DNA of 64,000 bases, from NCBI GenBank assembly GCA_016109435.1, contig JAEILR010000020.1:124001-188000 (forward strand), read 5' to 3'. Shown in pieces: positions 56,362-63,684 of the stretch. The stretch's first letter is position 1. Each line of letters opens with the position of its first letter. The DNA comes from Methanomassiliicoccus sp. (lineage in GTDB: Archaea; Thermoplasmatota; Thermoplasmata; Methanomassiliicoccales; Methanomassiliicoccaceae). The notes beneath the pieces are model-generated. The model saw nothing but the letters and a program-made list of their open reading frames with translations. It did no database searches and was not told the origin of the DNA. A program made the translations under genes and the position numbers.

Positions 56362-57303
56362 ATGAAGGCAAGAAGGCCGGTCAAAGATCTGAAGTTCGAA
56401 GCGGGAATGACGGTCGACGCGCTCATGGTCCAGCTCAGGCAGTCCGGTGGGTTCACGGGGAGGAAGCTGTCCGAGGCCGTGGACATCATGGAAAAGATTG
56501 TCCGCAGGGAGGGCTGCACCACCTTCCTCTCCTTCCCGGCCTGCATCATGGCTACCGGGACCCGGGGGGCCATCGTGGAACTCGTCAAGCGTGGCCTGGT
56601 GGACGCCATCATCACCACCTGCGGCACCATGGACCATGACCTCGCGCGCACCTGGAAGAGCTATTACCACGGCGACTTCCTTATGGACGACGTCAAGCTC
56701 CACCAGCAGGGGATGAACCGGCTGGGCAATGTGCTGGTCCCCAATACCAGCTACGGCATCGTGCTGGAGAGGAAGCTGGCCCCCATGTTCAGGGAGATCC
56801 TGAAGGACAGGGATTCCATCTCCACCCGGGAGCTGATCGACCAGGTCGGGGCGAGACTGGACGACGAGGCCTCGCTGGCGTACTGGTGCCACCGCAACAA
56901 GGTACCCATGTTCGTCCCGGGCATCACCGACGGCTCCTTTGGTAGCCAGTTATGGATGTATTGGCAGGACCACCGCAAGTTCAAGGTGGACCTGTTCCAG
57001 GACGAGCAGGACCTCATGGACATGGTGTTCGACGCCAAGGAGAGCGGCGCCCTCATGATCGGTGGGGGGATATCGAAACACCATACCATCTGGTGGAACC
57101 AGTTCCGAGGGGGCTTGGACCGCGCGGTATACCTCACCACGGCGGTGGAGTACGACGGATCGCTCTCCGGCGCTCAGGTCCGGGAGGCGGTGTCCTGGGG
57201 AAAGGTCAAGGAGAACGCCGAGCATGTCACGGTCGAGGGGGACGCCACCATTTCCCTGCCGTTCATCGTGGCCAGCCTCGTCGAGCGGCTGGACAGGCGA
57301 TGA
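56362..57303 (+). CDS. dys: Deoxyhypusine synthase
   Basis: Transfers the aminobutyl group of spermidine to a lysine of translation factor aIF5A. The 313-residue NAD-dependent enzyme has SEAVDIMEKIVRREGCTTFLSFPACIMATGTRG (about 38-70), TTCGTMDHDLART (about 89-101), VPGITDGSFGSQLWMY (about 186-201), and the active lysine in GGGISKHHTIWWN (near residue 238). AGGTGAT precedes the ATG at 56362 at good spacing. Its stop overlaps the start of the dehydrogenase gene. Confidence 0.96.
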   Translation: MKARRPVKDLKFEAGMTVDALMVQLRQSGGFTGRKLSEAVDIMEKIVRREGCTTFLSFPACIMATGTRGAIVELVKRGLVDAIITTCGTMDHDLARTWKSYYHGDFLMDDVKLHQQGMNRLGNVLVPNTSYGIVLERKLAPMFREILKDRDSISTRELIDQVGARLDDEASLAYWCHRNKVPMFVPGITDGSFGSQLWMYWQDHRKFKVDLFQDEQDLMDMVFDAKESGALMIGGGISKHHTIWWNQFRGGLDRAVYLTTAVEYDGSLSGAQVREAVSWGKVKENAEHVTVEGDATISLPFIVASLVERLDRR

Positions 57304-58298
57304 GGAAGGTCACCGTGATCCCCGGGGACGGCATCGGCCCCGAGGTCATAGGCTCGGCGCTGGAGGTCCTGCGGGCGGTGGACGCCCCCCTGGAGGTCCA
57401 TCGGGCGGACATGGGGCTTGCCTGTTACCAGAGGACCGGTTCCTACCTGCCGCAGGAGACCCTCGATCTCCTGGAGGAGAGCGATGCCGCGCTCTTCGGG
57501 GCCATCACCTCGCCCACCACCTACGATCCCGACTACCGCTCTCCCCTCCTCCGCCTGAGAAAGGCCTTCGACCTGTACGCCAACGTCCGGCCGGTGCGCA
57601 GGCCCCACCCCACCGTCGGCCTGGTGGCCCTGGACGTGGTCATCGTCAGGGAGAACACCGAGGGCATGTACACCGGAGTGGAGAGGGATGTGCCTGGAGG
57701 AGTGATCACCGAGCGCTTGGTGACCAGGAAGGCGTGCGAGAGGATCGTCGACCGGGCGTTGTCGATCTGTCGGGAAGAAGGGAGGAAGAGCGTCACCTGT
57801 GTTCACAAGAGCAACGTTCTCAGGCGGTCCGACGGCCTTTTCCGAGAGGTGTTCTGGGAGCGGGTCCGCGGCAGCGGCATCGAGGGACGCGAGCTGCTGG
57901 TGGACGCCGCGGCGGCCGCACTGGTGCAGAGGCCGGAGAGCCTGGAATGTCTGGTGACGCTGAACCTCTACGGTGACATCCTGTCCGATGAGGCTGCGGC
58001 CCTGGCCGGGGGACTGGGGTTCGCCCCATCGGTCAACCTAGGGGAGAGCTTCGCGCTGTTCGAGCCGACCCATGGTTCCGCGCCAGACATCGCAGGCAAG
58101 GACCGGGCCAACCCGGTCGCGGCGATCCTCTCGGCGGCGATGATGCTCCGCTACCTGGAGATGGACGAGAAGGCGGTTAGGATCGAGCGGACGGTCACCG
58201 AGGCCATCGGCCGCGGGATCAGGACCGCCGACGCCGGCGGCCGGATGGGTACCGCGGAGTTCACGAAGAGGTTCCTCGAGCTATTATCCTCCGCCTGA
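57300..58298 (+). CDS. Isocitrate/isopropylmalate dehydrogenase family enzyme (LeuB or AksF-like)
   Basis: A 332-residue NAD(P)-dependent beta-decarboxylating dehydrogenase. It has VIPGDGIGPEVI (about 5-16), the substrate-selecting SPLLRLRKAFDLYANVRPVRR (about 80-100), VIVRENTEGMYTGVE (about 116-130), and FEPTHGSAPDIAGKDRANPVA (about 257-277). The LRKAFDLYAN-R pattern fits isopropylmalate, homoisocitrate or isohomocitrate dehydrogenases; sequence alone does not choose between leucine synthesis and coenzyme B-type chain extension. The ATG at 57300 overlaps the dys stop in ATGA. Its 3' end overlaps the convergent membrane-hydrolase gene by 38 bases. Confidence 0.9.
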   Translation: MRKVTVIPGDGIGPEVIGSALEVLRAVDAPLEVHRADMGLACYQRTGSYLPQETLDLLEESDAALFGAITSPTTYDPDYRSPLLRLRKAFDLYANVRPVRRPHPTVGLVALDVVIVRENTEGMYTGVERDVPGGVITERLVTRKACERIVDRALSICREEGRKSVTCVHKSNVLRRSDGLFREVFWERVRGSGIEGRELLVDAAAAALVQRPESLECLVTLNLYGDILSDEAAALAGGLGFAPSVNLGESFALFEPTHGSAPDIAGKDRANPVAAILSAAMMLRYLEMDEKAVRIERTVTEAIGRGIRTADAGGRMGTAEFTKRFLELLSSA

Positions 58299-58803
58299 TA
58301 GAGCGGATGCCCGGGAGGTCGCCGGCCCATAGCGCGATGCGGTCCCGCTCCCATATCAGGAACCCTCTCACCTTGGTATCCGGGACGTCATGACGGCGCA
58401 GCCGCAGCTCGGAATAGAACAGGACGGCGAGGAGCAGGCCCAGGAACAGGAACTCCGGACCGGACATTATTCCCAGCATGTTCTGCTGCACATAGTCCAT
58501 GGCCAGGTGGGCGGCCCATGCGATCAGGGGCGCGGCCAGACGATAGCTCACCGCGACAGGGGCCACCAGCAAGGCCGCTTCCGGGCTGTGGAAGAGGCTC
58601 TTCCACTGGATGTTGGAAGCCAGGGCCGCATCGATGCTGAAGGAGTTGCGCAACCCCTCCTGGGACACGAACTCGACCAAGCCGAAGGCATGATCAAGGT
58701 CGATGAACACCCCAAAGAGGAGGACCGCGAAAGCCTGATTCCGGTCCAATCGCAATATAGAGATAAGCAGGAGCGCGAAGATCAGGTGAGTGACCGCTAA
58801 CAT
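58261..58803 (-). CDS. Membrane-bound YdjM-like (metal-dependent hydrolase) protein
   Basis: A 180-residue membrane protein with about four helices. Possible metal ligands lie at the membrane faces: H6 in VTHLIFALLL, FIDLDHAFG (about 33-41), LFHSPEAALL (about 70-79), and AAHLAMDYVQQN (about 96-107). This His/Asp pattern matches the YdjM/DUF457-type predicted metal-dependent hydrolases, whose substrate is unknown. It converges on, and overlaps, the dehydrogenase gene. Confidence 0.78.
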   Translation of the reverse strand: MLAVTHLIFALLLISILRLDRNQAFAVLLFGVFIDLDHAFGLVEFVSQEGLRNSFSIDAALASNIQWKSLFHSPEAALLVAPVAVSYRLAAPLIAWAAHLAMDYVQQNMLGIMSGPEFLFLGLLLAVLFYSELRLRRHDVPDTKVRGFLIWERDRIALWAGDLPGIRSIRRRIIARGTSS

Positions 58804-58958
58804 TATCAGATTGGTCTACATTGAATGCGGTAATTAACATTTTCTGAACAATATCACTATCGATATCAGATGCAAAGACGGCAGCCACAGGCCCGGGGAG
58901 CGCTGATGGCACACTTTGAAATTAAATACTGGTGGATAAAGTATTCTGAACTGATCGG

Positions 58959-60401
58959 ATGAAAAAGGGCTCACGTATCATACTGATGTCCAACAGGGAA
59001 CCCTATATCCACGAGAGGACCAAGAAGGGGGTGAAGTGCAGAGTGCCCACCGGCGGGTTGGTCTCCGCCCTCGATCCGGTCATGCAGGCCGCCGGAGGCA
59101 CGTGGATCGCCTGGGGCAGCGGAAGTTCGGACATGGAGGTAAGCGATGCGGCCGGGAGGATCGCCGTGCCCCCCGGAGACCCCAGATATGTTCTCCGGAG
59201 GGTGTGGCTCTCCACCAAAGAGGTGTCTGACTATTACTACGGCTTCTGTAACCGGATCATATGGCCAGTATGTCACATGTTCCAGGAGAACGCGCAGTTC
59301 GGCCGGGAGTACTGGGATACGTACAAGAAGGTCAACGAGAAGTTCGCCAGCGTGGCCGTTGAGGAACTGGAGGGCGGAGGCGACCTGTGGATCCAGGATG
59401 TTCACTACTGCCTGGTCCCCGCCATCGTCCGGGAACAGGTCCCTGACGCCAACATCGCCCTGTTCTGGCACATACCGTTCCCTGCCCATGAGACCTTCTC
59501 CTGCATCCCCTGGCGAAAGGAGCTGCTGAAGGGCATGCTGGGGTGTGACCTGATCGGGTTCCATACCACCGGGTACGTCAACAATTTCCTGCGTTCCGTG
59601 GCCAAGGAGGTCCCGGAGGCCGTGACCACCGACTCGGCGGTGGAGCTTGATGGGCATGTCACCAAGGTCAAACCTTTCCCCCTAGGGATCGACTTCGACA
59701 CCTATAGGGCGAGGGGGGACGCGGAGAGCATCAGGCGCAGGGCGGTCCGGCTAAGGAAGAGGATGGGCATAGACAATGTGATATTGGGGGTCGACCGCCT
59801 CGATTATACCAAAGGCATCCTGAATCGGTTCCTGGCCTTCGAGCGATTCCTGGAGAGCAACCCCAAGTTCCTGGGAAAGGTGACCTTCATCCAAGTGGCC
59901 TCGCCCACCAGGGGAATAATCAGCGAGTATCGCGAGATGAAGAAACAGGTCGAGGAGACCGTAGGAAGGGTCAACGGCCGGTTCCAGCAGCTTAACTGGA
60001 CGCCCATCGTCTACATGCACCGGACGGTGACCGACAGCGATCTGCTGGTCCTGTACGTCCTGGCCGATGTGGCCATGATCACCCCGGTGATCGACGGGAT
60101 GAACCTGGTGGCCAAGGAGTATGTGGCGGTGAACGATCAAGGGGTCCTGATACTCAGCGAGTTCGCCGGTGCGAGCGAGGAGATGGGGGACGCGCTTATC
60201 GTCAATCCCTACGACGTGGAGATGAGCGCGCGGGCCATCCTGCAGGCCCTGACCATGCCTCCGGAGGAGCGCGGTAGGCATATACAGGCTCTGAGATCGG
60301 TGGTGAAAGAACATGACGTGTACTGGTGGCTGGACGCATTCCTGGGAGAGTGGGGAGTGGAAGCGAGGGCCCCTAAACCCTCCGGCGGGCCGACCTCCTG
60401 A
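58959..60401 (+). CDS. otsA: Trehalose-6-phosphate synthase (GT20)
   Basis: A 480-residue retaining glycosyltransferase that makes trehalose 6-phosphate from UDP- or ADP-glucose and glucose 6-phosphate. The motifs are VPTGGLVSAL (about 29-38), WIQDVHYCLVPAIVRE, LFWHIPFPAHETF (about 168-180), GFHTTGYVNNFL (about 205), GVDRLDYTKGI (about 280-290), and TPVIDGMNLVAKEYV (about 371-385). No trehalose-6-phosphatase gene is beside it. GGATAAAGTATTC at about 58930-58942 could serve as a TATA element. Confidence 0.94.
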   Translation: MKKGSRIILMSNREPYIHERTKKGVKCRVPTGGLVSALDPVMQAAGGTWIAWGSGSSDMEVSDAAGRIAVPPGDPRYVLRRVWLSTKEVSDYYYGFCNRIIWPVCHMFQENAQFGREYWDTYKKVNEKFASVAVEELEGGGDLWIQDVHYCLVPAIVREQVPDANIALFWHIPFPAHETFSCIPWRKELLKGMLGCDLIGFHTTGYVNNFLRSVAKEVPEAVTTDSAVELDGHVTKVKPFPLGIDFDTYRARGDAESIRRRAVRLRKRMGIDNVILGVDRLDYTKGILNRFLAFERFLESNPKFLGKVTFIQVASPTRGIISEYREMKKQVEETVGRVNGRFQQLNWTPIVYMHRTVTDSDLLVLYVLADVAMITPVIDGMNLVAKEYVAVNDQGVLILSEFAGASEEMGDALIVNPYDVEMSARAILQALTMPPEERGRHIQALRSVVKEHDVYWWLDAFLGEWGVEARAPKPSGGPTS

Positions 60402-60492
60402 GCGTCCCCTGCCCTCGTCATCTCCGCCCGTCCCGGTGCGGATCGGTACTTTTTTTATAGTCCTGGTTCGGAACGTGCCACCGGTGACCTCG

Positions 60493-60657
60493 ATGCCACC
60501 ACGCGGAGTCAAGGACCCCAAGATGGAACGGATGTACGAGCACGTCAAGGAGTCGGAGTTGAAGGAGGGACGTTCGGAGGATGAGGCCGAGCGCATCGCG
60601 GCGGCGACGGTCAACAAGCACCGGAAGGAGCAGGGCAGGACCAAGGACCTGGGCTGA
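60493..60657 (+). CDS. Small charged protein, 54 residues
   Basis: A very hydrophilic, helical protein starting MPPRGVKDPKMERMYEHVK, then SELKEGRSEDEAERIAAATVNKHRKEQGRTK. Similar short proteins in bacteria and haloarchaea are labelled plasmid-stabilisation-like, without firm evidence of function. CTTTTTTTATAG at about 60449-60460 is a TATA-like element; start is ATG 60493 or GTG 60484. I recognise the pattern but not a role. Confidence 0.7.
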   Translation: MPPRGVKDPKMERMYEHVKESELKEGRSEDEAERIAAATVNKHRKEQGRTKDLG

Positions 60658-60760
60658 GCTACGGAAAGGTCGCTCGGAGAAGGCGATGGATATTTCCTTC
60701 ATCCTTGACCCTACTGCGAAAGGTTCAAACATCAAACCGGACCATGGGGGGATGAGCACC

Positions 60761-61210
60761 ATGTCCGAAGCGAACGACAGAACCTCTTATTGCGGCCTGT
60801 ACTGCGGAGACTGCATCCCCCATGACAAGCGGGTGTTCCTCGCCGTCGAGGAGCTGAAGAAAGCTCTCGACGAGGTACAGTTCGATCAGTACGCCTACTT
60901 GCGATCCCAGGCCTATGGCAAGCTGCTGGACTATCCCATATTCATTCGGGTCCTCGACGAGATCGAGGCCATCGAATGCAAGGGTCCGTGCGCCGCCGGC
61001 GGAGGAAAGAAGGTGTGCATCATCCGTGACTGCGTTAAGATGAAAGGGTTCCGCGGTTGCTGGGAATGCCAGGACAGCGGTCCGTGCATGAAGCTGGCGG
61101 CCCTTAAGCGGTTCCATGGGAAGACCATAGAACATAATCATGAGATGATCCGCATTCACGGCCTGGAGAAATGGGCCAGCGAGCGGGAGAAGCACTATCC
61201 GTGGCGATGA
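60761..61210 (+). CDS. DUF3795 cysteine-rich protein
   Basis: A 149-residue protein rich in cysteine. It has RTSYCGLYCGDCIPHD near the N terminus (about 8-23) and CIIRDCVKMKGFRGCWECQD then GPCMKLAALKRFHG in the second half (about 87-120), the cysteine pattern of DUF3795. A metal or iron-sulfur site is likely; function unknown. The ATG at 60761 has GGGGG at suitable distance; ATG 60752 would add three residues. Confidence 0.82.
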   Translation: MSEANDRTSYCGLYCGDCIPHDKRVFLAVEELKKALDEVQFDQYAYLRSQAYGKLLDYPIFIRVLDEIEAIECKGPCAAGGGKKVCIIRDCVKMKGFRGCWECQDSGPCMKLAALKRFHGKTIEHNHEMIRIHGLEKWASEREKHYPWR

Positions 61211-61215
61211 TGGGG

Positions 61216-61623
61216 TCAACGCTTTCGCGGAATTGAGCCTCCGTCCTTGGACTGGATGAGGGCCACGTCCTTGCTCTTGGTGAGGATCTGGAACTTGGTC
61301 AGCCCTCTCGGAAGAAGCAGGAGGTCCACGTCACGGATGCTCTTCACATGCTGGCTAAAGGTAGGCCAGTCCACCGATTCATCGAACTCCAGCATATCGA
61401 TGTCGGTCAGTGTGACCGGCCCGTCCAGCGACTCGAGGTCCGTCCGGGAGACCACCAAGGCGTTCACATCCCCGATGCGGTAGCTGGGCCCGCTGGTTTC
61501 ATTGATGAGCGACCTCATCGCCTCCGTGGTCAGCTCCCCTATGGACACGCCGCGCTTTTTTGCCTCGGCGGCGAACCGGGAATAGGTCTCGTCGTCGATC
61601 CCCCTAATGGTCACATCGGTCAT
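61216..61623 (-). CDS. Ribbon-helix-helix protein with a C-terminal domain of unknown type
   Basis: A 135-residue protein. The N-terminal 45 residues read VTIRGIDDETYSRFAAEAKKRG then SIGELTTEAMRSLI, a clear ribbon-helix-helix DNA-binding module like those of FitA/VapB antitoxins. The C-terminal 90 residues form a beta-rich part (DVNALVVSRTDLESLDGPVTL, DVDLLLLPRGLTKFQIL) that I do not recognise. No PIN toxin is beside it. Its start overlaps the end of the upstream membrane-protein gene by 20 bases, so the two are coupled. Confidence 0.75.
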   Translation of the reverse strand: MTDVTIRGIDDETYSRFAAEAKKRGVSIGELTTEAMRSLINETSGPSYRIGDVNALVVSRTDLESLDGPVTLTDIDMLEFDESVDWPTFSQHVKSIRDVDLLLLPRGLTKFQILTKSKDVALIQSKDGGSIPRKR

Positions 61624-61984
61624 GGACGATCCTCGATCTCTCCGTACCGTGGTTAAGCGCTGCGACGATTATAAAACCACCAGCCACCACCAGACCGAGC
61701 GATATGAACGCGGACCAGGGTACGACGAAACCAAGGATGCTCAGGGTCCACACGCTCCCTGCCACCGCCAGGGCCGAACCGACGAGCAGCCGGGGCCAGT
61801 CAATCCTTTTCGGTCTGGGGCGCCGCCTCGACATGGACGGGAGGACCGAAGCCCTGTCACCGCCGGAGAACATCGGGCGGTCCATCACCATGTTCTCCCG
61901 GACCGCCCTTTCCCTCTCCTGGACATTGCATCGCAGGTCATGGTAGGACCAGGCCTCGATCATGCTCGGCTGACTTGGCATCAT
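61604..61984 (-). CDS. Small two-helix membrane protein
   Basis: A 126-residue protein. A polar, Arg-rich N-terminal half (about 1-65) is followed by two hydrophobic helices, LLVGSALAVAGSVWTLSILGF (about 66-86) and FISLGLVVAGGFIIVAAL (about 92-109), and a short charged tail. TTTTATATGC on the minus strand at about 62022-62031 is a good TATA box. It overlaps the ribbon-helix-helix gene by 20 bases. Function unknown. Confidence 0.65.
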   Translation of the reverse strand: MMPSQPSMIEAWSYHDLRCNVQERERAVRENMVMDRPMFSGGDRASVLPSMSRRRPRPKRIDWPRLLVGSALAVAGSVWTLSILGFVVPWSAFISLGLVVAGGFIIVAALNHGTERSRIVHDRCDH

Positions 61985-62138
61985 CGTAATCTATATCACC
62001 ACTATCACCATAAGCATACTAAGCATATAAAATTATTTTGCCTAGCTATCGCTGCTGCTCCTCAAGATGACAAGCCCCTGCCCCGCCAGTGCTGGTCCGG
62101 TCAGCCCCTGCAGCACGATGGCCAGGGCGATATCATGG

Positions 62139-62173
62139 GAAAAAAGGAACGATCACCGAGACCGCCGGTGATC
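62139..62173 (-). terminator. Intrinsic-type terminator of the C2H2 gene
   Basis: On the minus strand an 8-bp perfect stem GATCACCG/CGGTGATC (arms at 62166-62173 and 62151-62158) is followed by CCTTTTTT. It begins eight bases after the stop of the 50-residue gene. Confidence 0.65.
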
Positions 62174-62180
62174 CGGCAGA

Positions 62181-62333
62181 TCACTTCTTCTTTGCCTTCT
62201 TGGGCTTCTTGCGCGGTATGGCACGCTTATGCGACATGATCCCGTGCTCATCTTCCATGTGCTCATCCAGCTCGAATAGCGTCTCGAACTGGGCCCCACA
62301 TTTGTCACACTCGGTGTTTATTCTGTTGTTCAT
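62181..62333 (-). CDS. C2H2 zinc finger miniprotein, 50 residues
   Basis: A tiny basic protein. Residues 9-30 make one C2H2 finger: CDKCGAQF, then LDEHMEDEHG (C9, C12, H25, H30). The tail (about 35-50) is PRKKPKKAKKK, strongly basic, so it should bind nucleic acid. The ATG at 62333 starts the clean finger; the open frame continues upstream to a stop near 62400 without ATG, though GTG 62339 could add two residues. A hairpin terminator follows the stop. The presence of a terminator and a TATA-like ACTATAAAG at about 62437-62447 supports it as a real gene. Confidence 0.75.
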   Translation of the reverse strand: MNNRINTECDKCGAQFETLFELDEHMEDEHGIMSHKRAIPRKKPKKAKKK

Positions 62334-62530
62334 TTTCACATCTCGTCTTGTTAAGTCCAGGCGGTTCAGCTCCTCCTCATCGTTGATCTGATGTTGACTT
62401 TACGCGCGGACACTAACACCATCATGCCCTCTTTACTTTATAGTATTGGTACGAACGGTCGCCATCGGCCCCTCGCCGAGAACGATGCTGCCCCCTCCGG
62501 GACAACGACCGGCACGGCGATAGGCATCGA

Positions 62531-62540
62531 TATTATATAT
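62531..62540 (+). promoter_or_regulatory. TATA box of the CxxC-x17-CxxC gene
   Basis: TATTATATAT lies 75 bases before the ATG at 62615. Transcription would start near 62563, giving a leader of about 50 bases. Confidence 0.6.
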
Positions 62541-62614
62541 GAGAAAAACCTAGACACTTCTGTCCGAAGGGGTCTGAAAGGATCTACCAGGGCGAACCAA
62601 CAGCAGGTATAGTA

Positions 62615-62785
62615 ATGTACGGAAACAAGAGACAGGGCGGCTACAGCCGCGAACCCCGCGAAATGCATGATGTAAAGTGCTCCGACTGTGGAGCCCAGAC
62701 CCAGGTACCGTTCAAGCCCACCGAGGGTAGGCCGGTCTACTGCAGGGACTGCTTCCAGAAGCACAAGCCGAAGGACAGGTACTAA
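62615..62785 (+). CDS. CxxC-x17-CxxC zinc-binding miniprotein, 56 residues
   Basis: A small basic protein with CSDC at residues 22-25 and CRDC at 43-46, separated by exactly 17 residues. This spacing defines a named small archaeal/bacterial zinc-domain family (CxxC-x17-CxxC, TIGR04272 as I recall it). The N terminus is Gly/Arg/Tyr-rich (MYGNKRQGGYSREPRE), which recalls RNA-binding tails. The ATG is preceded by a strong TATA box and a 50-base leader, and high expression is plausible. Function unknown. Confidence 0.82.
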   Translation: MYGNKRQGGYSREPREMHDVKCSDCGAQTQVPFKPTEGRPVYCRDCFQKHKPKDRY

Positions 62786-62954
62786 ACCCATCCTTCAAAC
62801 CTTTTTTACTTCTTCACTATTCTAACTTTCAACATCCTCGGCGGAGCTTGCCGCGGTTGTCATGCATCGGGCATCGTTGAACGTTCTCCTCCGACCCGAC
62901 CCGGAGGTGCCTCCGGGCTCAACTGTCATATATCCAATTCACTGATTCAATGTC

Positions 62955-63359
62955 ATGGCAAAGCTAACGCCCGAGATGCAGGAATTGTTCAAGTCGACCA
63001 AGTATTTTCCGCTGGCCACCGCGTCCAAGGACGGCGAGCCGAACGTCGTACCGGTCGGTTCGGTGTTCCTGATGGATCCGGAGACCATCTGGATAGGCAA
63101 TCAGTTCATGGATACCACCCTAAAGAACGTCATCGATAACCCCCGCGCTTCCCTCTACGTGTGGACCCAGGGAGTGAAGGGCTGCCTCAAGATCAAGGGC
63201 GATGTGACGGTCATGACGGAGGGAGAGGACTACGCCAGGATGAAGGGGTTCGTGAGCGCGCGAAAGGCCGAGCTGAAGTGCCGTTCCCTTCTGATCCTTA
63301 ACATAACCGAGGTTTACGAGTGCTCCTCCGGGGCTGATGCCGGTAAGAGGCTCATCTAG
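62955..63359 (+). CDS. Pyridoxamine 5'-phosphate oxidase family flavoprotein
   Basis: A 134-residue split-barrel protein. KYFPLATASKDGEPNVVPVGSVF (about 16-38) and IWIGNQFMDTTLKNVIDNPRASLYVW (about 45-70) are typical of the PNPOx-like FMN or F420 binding fold. The length is that of small single-domain members; the true substrate is uncertain. GTCATATATC at about 62926 is a likely TATA element. Confidence 0.88.
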   Translation: MAKLTPEMQELFKSTKYFPLATASKDGEPNVVPVGSVFLMDPETIWIGNQFMDTTLKNVIDNPRASLYVWTQGVKGCLKIKGDVTVMTEGEDYARMKGFVSARKAELKCRSLLILNITEVYECSSGADAGKRLI

Positions 63360-63443
63360 GCGATGGGCCCACGGAACCAAAAGGCGGCGGGCCCTCCCGT
63401 CCGCCGGTCCCACCAGCGGCTGAAAAACCCCCTCCCAGGACAA

Positions 63444-63453
63444 TCTTTATATT
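63444..63453 (+). promoter_or_regulatory. TATA box of tRNA-Leu
   Basis: CTTTATATTC lies about 30 bases before the mature 5' end of tRNA-Leu, at the right distance for a start just upstream of the tRNA. Confidence 0.6.
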
Positions 63454-63480
63454 CGGCACCAGTATAAGGTGGACCTACAA

Positions 63481-63567
63481 GCAGGGGTAGCCAAGCTTGG
63501 CCAACGGCGCAAGGTTGAGGGCCTTGTCCTTAGTGGTTCCTGTGTTCAAATCGCAGCCCCTGCACCA
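63481..63567 (+). tRNA. tRNA-Leu (anticodon GAG)
   Basis: The acceptor stem pairs GCAGGGG with CCCCTGC, with discriminator A. The anticodon stem CAAGG/CCTTG encloses TTGAGGG, giving anticodon GAG. A long variable arm (TCCTTAGTGGTTCC-type) marks class II tRNA-Leu. The T arm contains GTTCAAATC. CCA is encoded at 63565-63567. No intron is present. Confidence 0.93.
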
Positions 63568-63684
63568 ACTTTTCCCAATATTGCCTTCTAAAGCGGTCCC
63601 GCTCGAAATTTATTGACCTGTCCGGATGCGGCCAGGCCTCCACCGTTCCGGTGATGCCATCGGATATGCTGGCATGCCCGCCTC

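Noticed and set aside
62050-62125. GCCCCTGC-type repeats resembling the 3' end of tRNA-Leu, as if an integration site
   Set aside because: The match is short and imperfect, and there is no integrase or element next to it.
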